A DNA stretch of 5,166 nt from Propionibacteriaceae bacterium (GCA_031282235.1 JAITED010000061.1:1-5166), one strand, 5' to 3'; counted from the stretch's first letter, positions 1 to 5,094 are shown. Notes: generated by a model not told the origin, from the sequence alone. Program-made: numbers and translations.

Positions 1-239
1 TCATCAAGTTCTCCACCCTGTTCGGCCTACTCGCAGTGGAGTTGGGGGTAGCGTTTGCCGCTGAGGGTAACGCCCGCCTTACCTACATCGGTGCCGGGGT
101 GTTCTTCCTGATAGCTTGCGTATTCGTTTGGCGCTCGTTCTACGGAATGCGTATCGGCCTAGACCTGCCCGACGTGAAACGCGAACTGGACGCCGCCAAA
201 GCCGCCAGCGGCCTCACCGAAGAACCTTGGGAGCGCTAG
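1..239 (+). CDS. 3' end of an unrecognised membrane protein gene (5' partial)
   Basis: The reading frame is open from the first full codon (position 3) to a TAG at 237-239, giving about 78 residues. A GTG at 36 could start a 67-aa protein, but it has no ribosome binding site and the frame upstream of it is also hydrophobic (KFSTLFGLLAV), so I take this as the end of a longer gene. Two membrane-spanning segments are visible: one from about FSTLFG to AFAA, the other from about LTYIGAG to VWRSFYG. They are joined by a short polar EGNAR loop. The last 30 or so residues are hydrophilic and charged, ending in EEPWER, so they probably form a cytoplasmic tail. I do not recognise the family. It converges on secG across the inverted-repeat element, so the two genes are not in one operon. 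Confidence 0.6.
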   Translation, partial: IKFSTLFGLLAVELGVAFAAEGNARLTYIGAGVFFLIACVFVWRSFYGMRIGLDLPDVKRELDAAKAASGLTEEPWER

Positions 240-252
240 AAGTTCCACTAAA

Positions 253-363
253 GCCCCCTTCCCCGAAGGGGGTGCCGACGTAAGTCGGCGGGGGTTACAG
301 GTGAGTGGCGCGGGGAGATAACCCCCGACAGGCTACGCCTGCCACCCCCTTCAAGAAGGGGGC
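253..363. repeat. Composite inverted-repeat (MITE/REP-like) element in a convergent gene gap
   Basis: The left arm (252-297) and the right arm (319-364) are 46 bp each and are near-identical in opposite orientation, around a 21-bp spacer. Each arm holds two hairpins. In the left arm they are CCCCCTTC/GAAGGGGG (254-261 with 265-272) and GCCGAC/GTCGGC around GTAA (274-289). In the right arm they are CCCCCTTC/GAAGGGGG (345-352 with 355-362) and GACAGGC/GCCTGCC around TAC (327-343). Both arms end in a GGGGGTTA/TAACCCCC core. TAAA stands on both sides (249-252 and 364-367), as a 4-bp target duplication would. There is no open reading frame in it, so any mobility would depend on a protein encoded elsewhere. 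It fills the space between two converging genes and could stop transcription from both sides, although neither hairpin is followed by a T-run. Confidence 0.75.
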
Positions 364-373
364 TAAATACGAG

Positions 374-730
374 TTACGCCTCTGAGTCCGTATCTGGTTC
401 GGGGTTCGGCACCTCGGGGGTGACGGTGGCAGCAGCAGACGGGTCGCCTGAGGGGTCGGAGGTGGGGCCGTAGGGGTCACCGAAGCGGTAAACCATCAGC
501 AGGGCGACGATTACTAGTATCCAGAGGGCGCTCACGATGATGGTGATACGGTCAAGGTTGCGCTCGGCTACGGAGGCACCGCCCATGGCGTTAGTCATAC
601 CGCCGCCGAACAAGTCACCCATGCCGCCGCCCTTGCCTTTGTGCAGCAAGATGAACATCGTCAAAATACCGCTGAGGATAATCAGCAGCACAGAGAGAGT
701 GACCACGGGCCACGCAAGCATTAGAACCAC
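374..730 (-). CDS. secG: Preprotein translocase subunit SecG
   Basis: SecG is the small accessory subunit of the SecYEG channel in the cytoplasmic membrane; it assists SecA-driven protein export. The 118-residue product has the family layout: a first TM segment at about 5-29, the conserved loop HKGKGGG then FGGG and ASVAERNLDRIT at about 30-63, and a second TM at about 61-81. A 37-residue tail rich in Asp, Glu and Pro follows, making it longer than the roughly 75-80 residues of a minimal SecG. Three starts lie close together: GTG at 736, GTG at 730 and ATG at 721, none with a good Shine-Dalgarno. I chose GTG 730 because a TAGAGT box lies exactly 7 nt upstream, as for a leaderless mRNA; ATG 721 would also give a family-length N-terminus. 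It ends in TAA 10 bp from the inverted-repeat element. In related genomes secG usually follows tpiA directly; here an opposite-strand gene lies between. Identity is firm, start uncertain. Confidence 0.95.
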   Translation of the reverse strand: MVLMLAWPVVTLSVLLIILSGILTMFILLHKGKGGGMGDLFGGGMTNAMGGASVAERNLDRITIIVSALWILVIVALLMVYRFGDPYGPTSDPSGDPSAAATVTPEVPNPEPDTDSEA

Positions 731-737
731 GGCCACG

Positions 738-743
738 ACTCTA
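738..743 (-). promoter_or_regulatory. Candidate -10 box for secG (leaderless)
   Basis: On the minus strand TAGAGT fits the actinobacterial TANNNT -10 pattern and ends 7 nt before GTG 730, which would put the transcription start on the start codon. No clear -35 hexamer is seen. A second TANNNT box, TAACGT (783-788 on the minus strand), would give a leader of about 40 nt and is the main alternative. Confidence 0.35.
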
Positions 744-786
744 CCGCAAGCACTAGCGGTTTCCCCACTTTGCTACCAAAAAACGT

Positions 787-792
787 TAGACT
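787..792 (+). promoter_or_regulatory. Candidate -10 box for the LppM-like gene (leaderless)
   Basis: TAGACT fits TANNNT and ends exactly 7 nt before the ATG at 800, so transcription would begin at the A of the start codon. The bases just before the ATG (GACTCCCACCT) hold no Shine-Dalgarno, which agrees with leaderless translation, common in actinobacteria. No -35 hexamer is evident. The same hexamer TAGACT occurs upstream of gap. Confidence 0.45.
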
Positions 793-799
793 CCCACCT

Positions 800-1774
800 A
801 TGAAAAGACGCTGGTATCTGTTTTTACTCGCCCCATTGGTGCTGTTCTTAAGCGGCTGTGTCAACATGGAACAGAGTTTCGTTATCGCTAGCGATACCGA
901 GATTCGGATAAATACGACTATCAGCGTAACGAAACAGGCGGCCAAGCAGATGGCGCTCACCGACATCTGCTCCCTAGTGGAGATGAGCAGCACACTGCCC
1001 ACCGGGCTCAAATGGGAACCGTATCAAGACAACGAAAATCTCGGTTGCCGGATGCTTTTTACCGCCGCCCTAAATGATGTCAACCGCATCGGAGAAGTCT
1101 CTCTCACCCACACTGCTGGCGAGTATCACTTCGGTATGCGCTTAGGCACCACTCTCAACTCTGACGTGCTGGCGAACTCTCAGGATGTTTTCTCCCTCAT
1201 CGCCATCAAGGTGCAGTTTCCGGGGGCGGTTACCAGCCACAGCGGGTCGTCCACCGTATCCGGCACCACGGTCACTTGGAGTAACCTCAGCGAGATTTTT
1301 AGTCCAGAGGGGATACAGGCGAGCGGTTTGGATGCCGCCGGGGCAGCGTCAATCCCTTGGGGTCTGATAATCGGGGTGGCGGCAGGTGCCCTGCTAGCCA
1401 TCGTCGTCGGCATCATCAGTTACAACGTGGTGCGAAACCGCAAGGCTGCCAAAGCTGCCGCAACCGTAGCGCAGCAGGCATACGGGCAGCCGTATACGGC
1501 AGCACAGTGGTACGCGCCACAACCGGAATATACGCCCCAACCGGAATACGCGCCGCAACCGGAATACGCGCCACAGCCAAGTTATCCTCCGCAGCCGGGA
1601 TACGACCCACAGTCAGGCTACTACCCGCCGTCATCGGAGTATGCCTCGCAACCGGGGTACACCCCCCAACCAGCGGATACCACACAGCCCACTGCGCTCC
1701 CCGAGCCCAACCCAGCGCCTGATGTCTTTGACCCGCGCAGTGGCAGCGGACTGGGGATACCACCCAGCGCCTAG
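800..1774 (+). CDS. LppM-family lipoprotein with C-terminal TM and Y-x-P-Q-P repeat tail
   Basis: A 324-residue envelope protein. It starts with a lipoprotein signal peptide: KRR, a hydrophobic core, then lipobox LSGC with Cys20 as the predicted lipidation site. Residues about 21-180 form the extracytoplasmic domain, with two further cysteines (57 and 83) that could form a disulphide. The block FPGAV..SHSG..TVSGTTVTW (140-160) resembles the end of the LppM domain of actinobacterial lipoproteins such as M. tuberculosis LppM; this is family recognition by eye. A TM segment follows at about 186-210, then RNRKAAKAA, whose positive charge puts the C-terminus in the cytoplasm. Residues 238-291 are nine imperfect Y-x-P-Q-P-[EGS] repeats, followed by a Pro-rich end. 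I start at ATG 800, not the upstream in-frame TTG 770, because it places the signal peptide correctly and matches the -10 box. The gene is divergent from secG and converges on tpiA, sharing the CTAG at 1771-1774 with it. The role is unknown; an envelope function is likely. Confidence 0.8.
   Translation: MKRRWYLFLLAPLVLFLSGCVNMEQSFVIASDTEIRINTTISVTKQAAKQMALTDICSLVEMSSTLPTGLKWEPYQDNENLGCRMLFTAALNDVNRIGEVSLTHTAGEYHFGMRLGTTLNSDVLANSQDVFSLIAIKVQFPGAVTSHSGSSTVSGTTVTWSNLSEIFSPEGIQASGLDAAGAASIPWGLIIGVAAGALLAIVVGIISYNVVRNRKAAKAAATVAQQAYGQPYTAAQWYAPQPEYTPQPEYAPQPEYAPQPSYPPQPGYDPQSGYYPPSSEYASQPGYTPQPADTTQPTALPEPNPAPDVFDPRSGSGLGIPPSA
1511..1672 (+). repeat. 18-bp tandem repeats encoding a Tyr/Pro/Gln-rich tail
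   Basis: Nine tandem coding units fill 162 bp: YAPQPE, YTPQPE, YAPQPE, YAPQPS, YPPQPG, YDPQSG, YYPPSSE, YASQPG and a final YTPQP. The first three or four are almost identical in DNA (core CAACCGGAATA), and later units diverge and include one 7-residue unit. This pattern fits growth by slippage or unequal exchange at the 5' side, so repeat number may differ between strains. Confidence 0.85.
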
Positions 1775-2565
1775 TTGGTTTTCTGGCTCACTTCGTAAAA
1801 GCGGGTGATGAACGCAAACTCGTCAGGGTTTAGGCTGGCGCCACCTACCAGTACGCCATCTATATCCGGCTTTACCATCAGCGCTACGATGGTGGAGGCT
1901 TTCACGGAGCCGCCGTATAACACTCGCACCTGCGCTGCGATTTCTTCATCGTAGAGTTCAGCGATTTTGCCCCGGATGGCGCCGCACACCTCTTGCGCGT
2001 CCTCTGGGGTGGCCACCTCGCCGGTGCCGATAGCCCAGATGGGTTCGTAGGCGATGACCACCTGAGCAACCTCAGCGGCGCTGCGGTCTGCGAGCGCGGC
2101 TTCCACCTGCGCCAGCGTGAAAGGCACATGTTCACCAGCGCGGCGTATCTCCAGCCCCTCCCCCACGCAGATAATCGGCGTGATGTCGTGGGCAAGAGCG
2201 TTGCGCGCTTTCTCGTTGACTATGAAATCGGACTCGTGGTGATACTGCCTGCGCTCCGAGTGGCCGACGATTACGTAACTACAGCCCAATTTCACCAACA
2301 TCTCGGCGGAGATGTCGCCCGTGTAGGCACCGTTTTCGTGTTCTGAGACGTCTTGCGCCCCCCACTTCAACGGCATCTTGTCGGACTCAATGAGGGTCTG
2401 TACGCCACGCAAATCGACAAAAGGCGGAATGACTAGGCATTCCGCCTTTGTCGGGTCGTATTTGAAATCGCCAAGCGCCCACGCCAATTTCTGCACCAGA
2501 CCGACTGCTTCAATGTGGTTGACGTTCATCTTCCAGTTGCCAGCGATGAGCGGCTTGCGCGACAT
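1771..2565 (-). CDS. tpiA: Triosephosphate isomerase
   Basis: This enzyme interconverts dihydroxyacetone phosphate and glyceraldehyde 3-phosphate in the cytoplasm, feeding the substrate of the gap product. The 264 residues match the bacterial TIM-barrel family length of about 250-260. Active-site parts are all present: AGNWKMN with Asn10 and Lys12, catalytic His102 in IVGHSERR, catalytic Glu174 in AYEPIWAIGTG with the mobile loop after it, and the phosphate-binding YGGSV (217-221) and GVLVGGASL (237-245). The ATG lies one base after the pgk stop, and its ribosome binding site GGAGG lies inside the last codons of pgk, so translation is probably coupled. It is the last gene of the gap-pgk-tpiA run. 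The stop TAG overlaps the stop of the converging LppM-like gene in one CTAG. Codons 38-51 encode a strong hairpin in the mRNA. Confidence 0.98.
   Translation of the reverse strand: MSRKPLIAGNWKMNVNHIEAVGLVQKLAWALGDFKYDPTKAECLVIPPFVDLRGVQTLIESDKMPLKWGAQDVSEHENGAYTGDISAEMLVKLGCSYVIVGHSERRQYHHESDFIVNEKARNALAHDITPIICVGEGLEIRRAGEHVPFTLAQVEAALADRSAAEVAQVVIAYEPIWAIGTGEVATPEDAQEVCGAIRGKIAELYDEEIAAQVRVLYGGSVKASTIVALMVKPDIDGVLVGGASLNPDEFAFITRFYEVSQKTN
2414..2454 (-). other. Strong intragenic hairpin inside tpiA
   Basis: AAAGGCGGAAT (2420-2430) is perfectly complementary to ATTCCGCCTTT (2439-2449) across an 8-nt loop. After a one-base bulge at 2419, CGAC (2415-2418) pairs with GTCG (2450-2453), giving 15 Watson-Crick pairs, plus a possible T-G pair outside. 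In the tpiA mRNA it spans codons for about PTKAECLVIPPFVD, some 110-150 nt after the start. No T-run follows, so it is not a standard terminator. The structure is plain in the sequence; any role is inferred. Confidence 0.7.
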
Positions 2566-2566
2566 T

Positions 2567-3772
2567 TCAATCCTCCAATGCTGCTATGCCCGGTAACGTC
2601 TTGCCCTCAAGGTACTCCAAGGAGGCCCCACCACCGGTGGAGACATGCCCAAAAGCTGAGTCTTGGTATCCGAAATCGCGTATCGCGGCGGCAGAGTCAC
2701 CCCCGCCGACCACGGACAGCCCGCTCACTTCGGTGAGCGCCTTAGCGATAGCCCGCGTGCCAGCAGCGAACTGTGGCACCTCGAACACCCCCATCGGGCC
2801 GTTCCAGAACACGGTGCGGCCGCCCTTGATGATGTCGGTGAACAGTGTCTCCGAATCCGGGCCGATGTCGAACCCGCCTTGCTCGGCGGGAATCGCCGTG
2901 GCGGGCACTACTGTTATCTCGCCCACCACCGCCATCGTCTCGAAATCGACACCGGGCGCTACCCGTATATCCACGGGAAGCACAATCCGCTTCCCTAAGG
3001 TAGCGGCGGTCTCCAGATAGCCTTTGCAAGCGGTGATGTTCTCCGCGTCCAGAATCGACTTGCCGATGCCGTAACCCTGAGCGGCCAAGAACGTGAACGC
3101 CATGCCGCCGCCGATGACCAGCGTGTCTGCGATGTGCAGCAAGTTGTCAATCACCGCCAACTTATCAGCCACTTTCGCGCCACCCAGCACCACCACAAAG
3201 GGGCGTTCTGGGTCAACGGTGAGCCGCGACAACACTTCCGTCTCTGCTTTGACCAACTGACCGCCAGCGTGCGGCAGCAGTTTAGCGATGTCGTACACAC
3301 TGGCCTGTTTGCGATGCACTACGCCAAAGCCATCCGAGACGAATACGTCACCCAGCTTTGCATACTCCGCGGCGAGCGCCTGACGCTGGGATTCGTCTTT
3401 CGACTCCTCCGCTGGTTCATAACGCACGTTCTCCACTAGGCAAATCTCGCCGTCTTGCAGCGACGCAGAAAGCGCTTGCGCGTCTGCGCCGACGACATCA
3501 CTGGCCAGTGGCACCGGCTGCCCCAACAGTTCGGAGAGCCGGGCTGCCACCGGGGCGAGCGAGTATTTAGGTGTCACCTGACCGCCGGGGCGACCCAGAT
3601 GTGCCAGCACAGTAACCCGCGCCCCGCCGTCCAGCAACACTTTCAGTGTGGGCAACGCGGCGCGGATACGCCCGTCGTCTGTGATGACTCCACCTTTAAG
3701 CGGTACGTTGAAATCGCAACGGATGACCACGCGCACTCCGCGCAGGTCGCCCAAGTCGGCGATGGACTTCAT
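2567..3772 (-). CDS. pgk: Phosphoglycerate kinase
   Basis: This enzyme transfers the phosphate of 1,3-bisphosphoglycerate to ADP, making ATP in the cytoplasm; its substrate comes from the gap product. The 401 residues are of normal family length. The N-domain shows the 3-phosphoglycerate site RCDFNVP (18-24), DGRIRAALPT (33-42), HLGRP (58-62) and DGFGVVHRKQAS (147-158), a form typical of actinobacteria. The C-domain shows LGGAKVADK (196-204), IGGGMAFTF (220-228), WNGPMGVFE (323-331), GGGDSAAA (356-363) and STGGGASLE (378-386). An in-frame GTG at 3781 would add three residues, but it overlaps the GAGGG ribosome binding site, which lies 8 nt before ATG 3772; I therefore use the ATG. It follows gap by 13 nt and precedes tpiA by 1 nt, so the three are almost surely cotranscribed. 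Confidence 0.98.
   Translation of the reverse strand: MKSIADLGDLRGVRVVIRCDFNVPLKGGVITDDGRIRAALPTLKVLLDGGARVTVLAHLGRPGGQVTPKYSLAPVAARLSELLGQPVPLASDVVGADAQALSASLQDGEICLVENVRYEPAEESKDESQRQALAAEYAKLGDVFVSDGFGVVHRKQASVYDIAKLLPHAGGQLVKAETEVLSRLTVDPERPFVVVLGGAKVADKLAVIDNLLHIADTLVIGGGMAFTFLAAQGYGIGKSILDAENITACKGYLETAATLGKRIVLPVDIRVAPGVDFETMAVVGEITVVPATAIPAEQGGFDIGPDSETLFTDIIKGGRTVFWNGPMGVFEVPQFAAGTRAIAKALTEVSGLSVVGGGDSAAAIRDFGYQDSAFGHVSTGGGASLEYLEGKTLPGIAALED
2572..2576 (-). promoter_or_regulatory. tpiA ribosome binding site inside the pgk end
   Basis: GGAGG on the minus strand lies 6 nt before the tpiA ATG at 2565 and within the last codons of pgk. Ribosomes ending pgk translation would be delivered straight onto it, which supports coupled translation. 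Confidence 0.8.
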
Positions 3773-3780
3773 AGCCGACA

Positions 3781-3785
3781 CCCTC
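3781..3785 (-). promoter_or_regulatory. pgk ribosome binding site (decides the start)
   Basis: GAGGG on the minus strand directly follows the gap stop TGA and lies 8 nt before ATG 3772. It leaves no room for initiation at GTG 3781, which overlaps it. Confidence 0.7.
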
Positions 3786-4790
3786 TCAGAGCTTGGAACC
3801 GATGAGCTGAGCTAGGTCAACGAGACGGCAGCTGTAACCCCACTCGTTGTCGTACCATGCGAGCACCTTTACCAACTTGCCGATGACCTTGGTGGATTTG
3901 GCATCAAAGATAGCGCTGTGCGGGTCGGTTACGATGTCTTGGCTCACAATCGGATCCTCGGTGTAGGCAAGAATGCCTTTCAGGTAGCTGTCAGCGGCCT
4001 CTTTCATATAGCCGTTAATCTCTGCAACCGTGACCTCGCGGCTGGCCTCAAACGTGAGGTCGGTGACGGAACCGGTGGGCACCGGCACCCGCAGTGCGAA
4101 GCCATCAAACTTGCCTTTGAGTTCCGGAATCACCAACGCCACCGCTGCTGCAGCACCGGTCTTGGTGGGGATAATCGAAAGTGCAGCGGCGCGAGCCCGA
4201 CGTAAATCCTTGTGGGGGGCGTCTTGCAGGTTCTGGTCAGCGGTGTAAGCGTGAACAGTGGTCATCAAACCGCGCTCAATGCCCACCTTTTCTTGCAGTA
4301 CCTTGGCCACCGGGGCAAGGCAGTTGGTGGTGCAGGAAGCGTTAGAGATGATGTGATGAATCGCCGGGTCGTATTTATCCTCGTTTACCCCGATGACGAA
4401 TGTGCCATCATCGTTAGTGGCCGGTGCGGAGATGATGACCTTCTTAGCGCCTGCCGCGATGTGGGCTTTCGCCTGCTCCCCATCGGTGAAACGCCCGGTG
4501 GATTCGATAACCACATCGACACCCAGTTCGCCCCAAGGCAGTTTGGCCGGGTCCCGTTCCTCAAAAACCAGGAAGTTGTCACCAGCAGCGGTGATTGATT
4601 TGTCGTCGTAGCTGACATCGCCGTTGAAACGCCCCAGAATCGAGTCGTACTTCAGCAGATGAGCGAGAGTGGCGTTGTCGGTGAGGTCGTTCACGGCCAC
4701 CACATCAATATCGGCACCCTGAGCGAGCAGCGCCCGGTAAAAGTTCCGGCCGATGCGCCCAAAGCCATTAATTCCAAGCCTTACAGTCAT
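3786..4790 (-). CDS. gap: Glyceraldehyde-3-phosphate dehydrogenase, type I, NAD-type
   Basis: This enzyme oxidises and phosphorylates glyceraldehyde 3-phosphate to 1,3-bisphosphoglycerate with reduction of NAD+, as a cytoplasmic tetramer in the known family. The 334 residues are full length. The N-terminal Rossmann fold shows GINGFGRIGR (6-15) and VAVNDLTD (31-38), where Asp35 after the second strand favours NAD over NADP. ESTGRF (96-101) and ISAPATNDDGTFVIGVN (120-136) follow. The catalytic block SNASCTTNCLAP (149-160) holds Cys153; His180 in TTVHAYTADQ is its partner. The C-terminal domain ends with the conserved WYDNEWGYSCRLVDL (312-326). The start is supported by AAAAGGAG 8 nt upstream. 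It leads the gap-pgk-tpiA run, and about 65 nt of leader would separate it from the proposed promoter. Nothing is missing or unusual in the protein. Confidence 0.98.
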   Translation of the reverse strand: MTVRLGINGFGRIGRNFYRALLAQGADIDVVAVNDLTDNATLAHLLKYDSILGRFNGDVSYDDKSITAAGDNFLVFEERDPAKLPWGELGVDVVIESTGRFTDGEQAKAHIAAGAKKVIISAPATNDDGTFVIGVNEDKYDPAIHHIISNASCTTNCLAPVAKVLQEKVGIERGLMTTVHAYTADQNLQDAPHKDLRRARAAALSIIPTKTGAAAAVALVIPELKGKFDGFALRVPVPTGSVTDLTFEASREVTVAEINGYMKEAADSYLKGILAYTEDPIVSQDIVTDPHSAIFDAKSTKVIGKLVKVLAWYDNEWGYSCRLVDLAQLIGSKL

Positions 4791-4798
4791 GCGTGTTG

Positions 4799-4806
4799 CT
4801 CCTTTT
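4799..4806 (-). promoter_or_regulatory. gap ribosome binding site
   Basis: AAAAGGAG on the minus strand is a strong Shine-Dalgarno 8 nt before the gap ATG at 4790. It confirms the start and shows that gap, unlike its two promoter neighbours, is translated from a mRNA with a leader. Confidence 0.85.
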
Positions 4807-4862
4807 AGTTGTAGCGGCTATATCGTGAGTCCAGCGTTCCTACCACTGTCCTCAACCTCTAA

Positions 4863-4868
4863 AGTCTA
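4863..4868 (-). promoter_or_regulatory. Candidate -10 box of the gap-pgk-tpiA operon
   Basis: TAGACT on the minus strand fits TANNNT and is the same hexamer as that of the LppM-like gene. Transcription would start near 4856, giving a leader of about 65 nt. The hexamer 17 bp upstream (CAGCGC) does not resemble a -35 box, so the promoter would be weak or activator-dependent. An alternative -10 near GATATA (about 4820) cannot be excluded. Confidence 0.4.
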
Positions 4869-4894
4869 CTCGGTGCCGCGCTACCGCGCTGCCA

Positions 4895-4926
4895 GTTGCA
4901 CAGTTATGGTGCAACAGAGTTTGCAC
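4895..4926. promoter_or_regulatory. Candidate operator: three TTGCAC half-sites upstream of gap
   Basis: GTTGCAC (4895-4901) and GTGCAAC (4909-4915) form a perfect 7-bp dyad with a 7-bp spacer. A third half-site TTGCAC (4921-4926) forms a second dyad with the middle one, TGCAA-N6-TTGCA, of 5-6-5 shape like sites of the CRP/FNR group. The first dyad is centred about 50 bp before the proposed gap transcription start, a usual place for an activator or repressor of the glycolytic operon. I do not recognise the regulator. Confidence 0.45.
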
Positions 4927-4945
4927 GTCGTTAATACCCCCATAG

Positions 4946-5070
4946 GTCATACTGCGCCGAGTGAAAGCAGCGCACCCTCTCTCCCCGTCATACTGCGCGG
5001 AGTGAGCGCAGCGCACCCACCCTACCCGTCATGCTGCGCGGAGTGAGCGCAGCGAACGCAGTCGCAGCAT
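4946..5070. repeat. Three tandem 41-bp repeat units, the last one with a dyad
   Basis: Units begin at GTCAT in 4946, 4987 and 5028, a period of exactly 41 bp. The shared core is GTCATRCTGCGCSGAGTGA followed by a GCAGCG block. The first two units end in C-rich CTCTCTCCCC and CACCCTACCC. The third continues as AACGCAGTCGCAGCAT, so ATGCTGCG (5031-5038) pairs perfectly with CGCAGCAT (5063-5070). The third unit thus looks like a complete palindromic element, and the first two look like copies cut short. This form is reminiscent of dispersed GTCATNCTG...CAGNATC repeats seen between genes in many bacteria. No coding potential is seen. Confidence 0.8.
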
Positions 5071-5074
5071 CCAG

Positions 5075-5094
5075 GAACCCGCGCCGCGGGGTTC
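5075..5094. repeat. Short GAACCC/GGGTTC hairpin beside the tandem repeats
   Basis: GAACCC (5075-5080) and GGGTTC (5089-5094) pair around an 8-nt GC-only loop, 4 bp after the third repeat unit. It may be the end of the same repeat element or a weak terminator of a gene lying beyond the right edge; there is no T-run to support the latter. Confidence 0.4.

Noticed and set aside
770..799. TTG at 770 as the start of the lipoprotein gene
   Set aside because: It would put ten polar residues (LPKNVRLPP) before the KRR of a normal lipoprotein signal peptide, and it lies upstream of the best -10 box.
1489..1500. 12-bp perfect palindrome GCCGTATACGGC in the lipoprotein gene
   Set aside because: It is inside an ordinary coding stretch (QPYTA), does not extend further and has no partner site.
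1357..1763. Long open frames on both strands overlapping the lipoprotein tail
   Set aside because: They follow from the 18-bp repeats, whose length keeps all frames periodic and free of stops; no ribosome binding site or family resemblance supports them.
1751..1766. CTGGG/CCCAG hairpin as a terminator between the LppM-like gene and tpiA
   Set aside because: The stem is only 5 bp, lies inside coding sequence, and is followed by only a short broken T-run (TTGGTTTTC).
2722..2739. CGCTCAC/GTGAGCG hairpin with TTCG loop in pgk
   Set aside because: Seven pairs around a tetraloop within a GC-rich coding region can arise by chance, and the stable TTCG loop is on the non-coding strand.
1993..4598. 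Plus-strand open frames opposite gap, pgk and tpiA
   Set aside because: They are antisense shadows of fully conserved enzymes; the proteins are of low-complexity composition and lack convincing starts.
4896..4914. Rex (redox regulator) site upstream of gap
   Set aside because: TTGCAC-N7-GTGCAA has outer TTG and CAA as in Rex sites, but lacks the TTGTGA/TCACAA core and is 19 rather than 18 bp long.
4946..5068. CRISPR array reading of the 41-bp repeats
   Set aside because: Units are directly adjacent with no unique spacers, differ from each other, and no cas gene is present.
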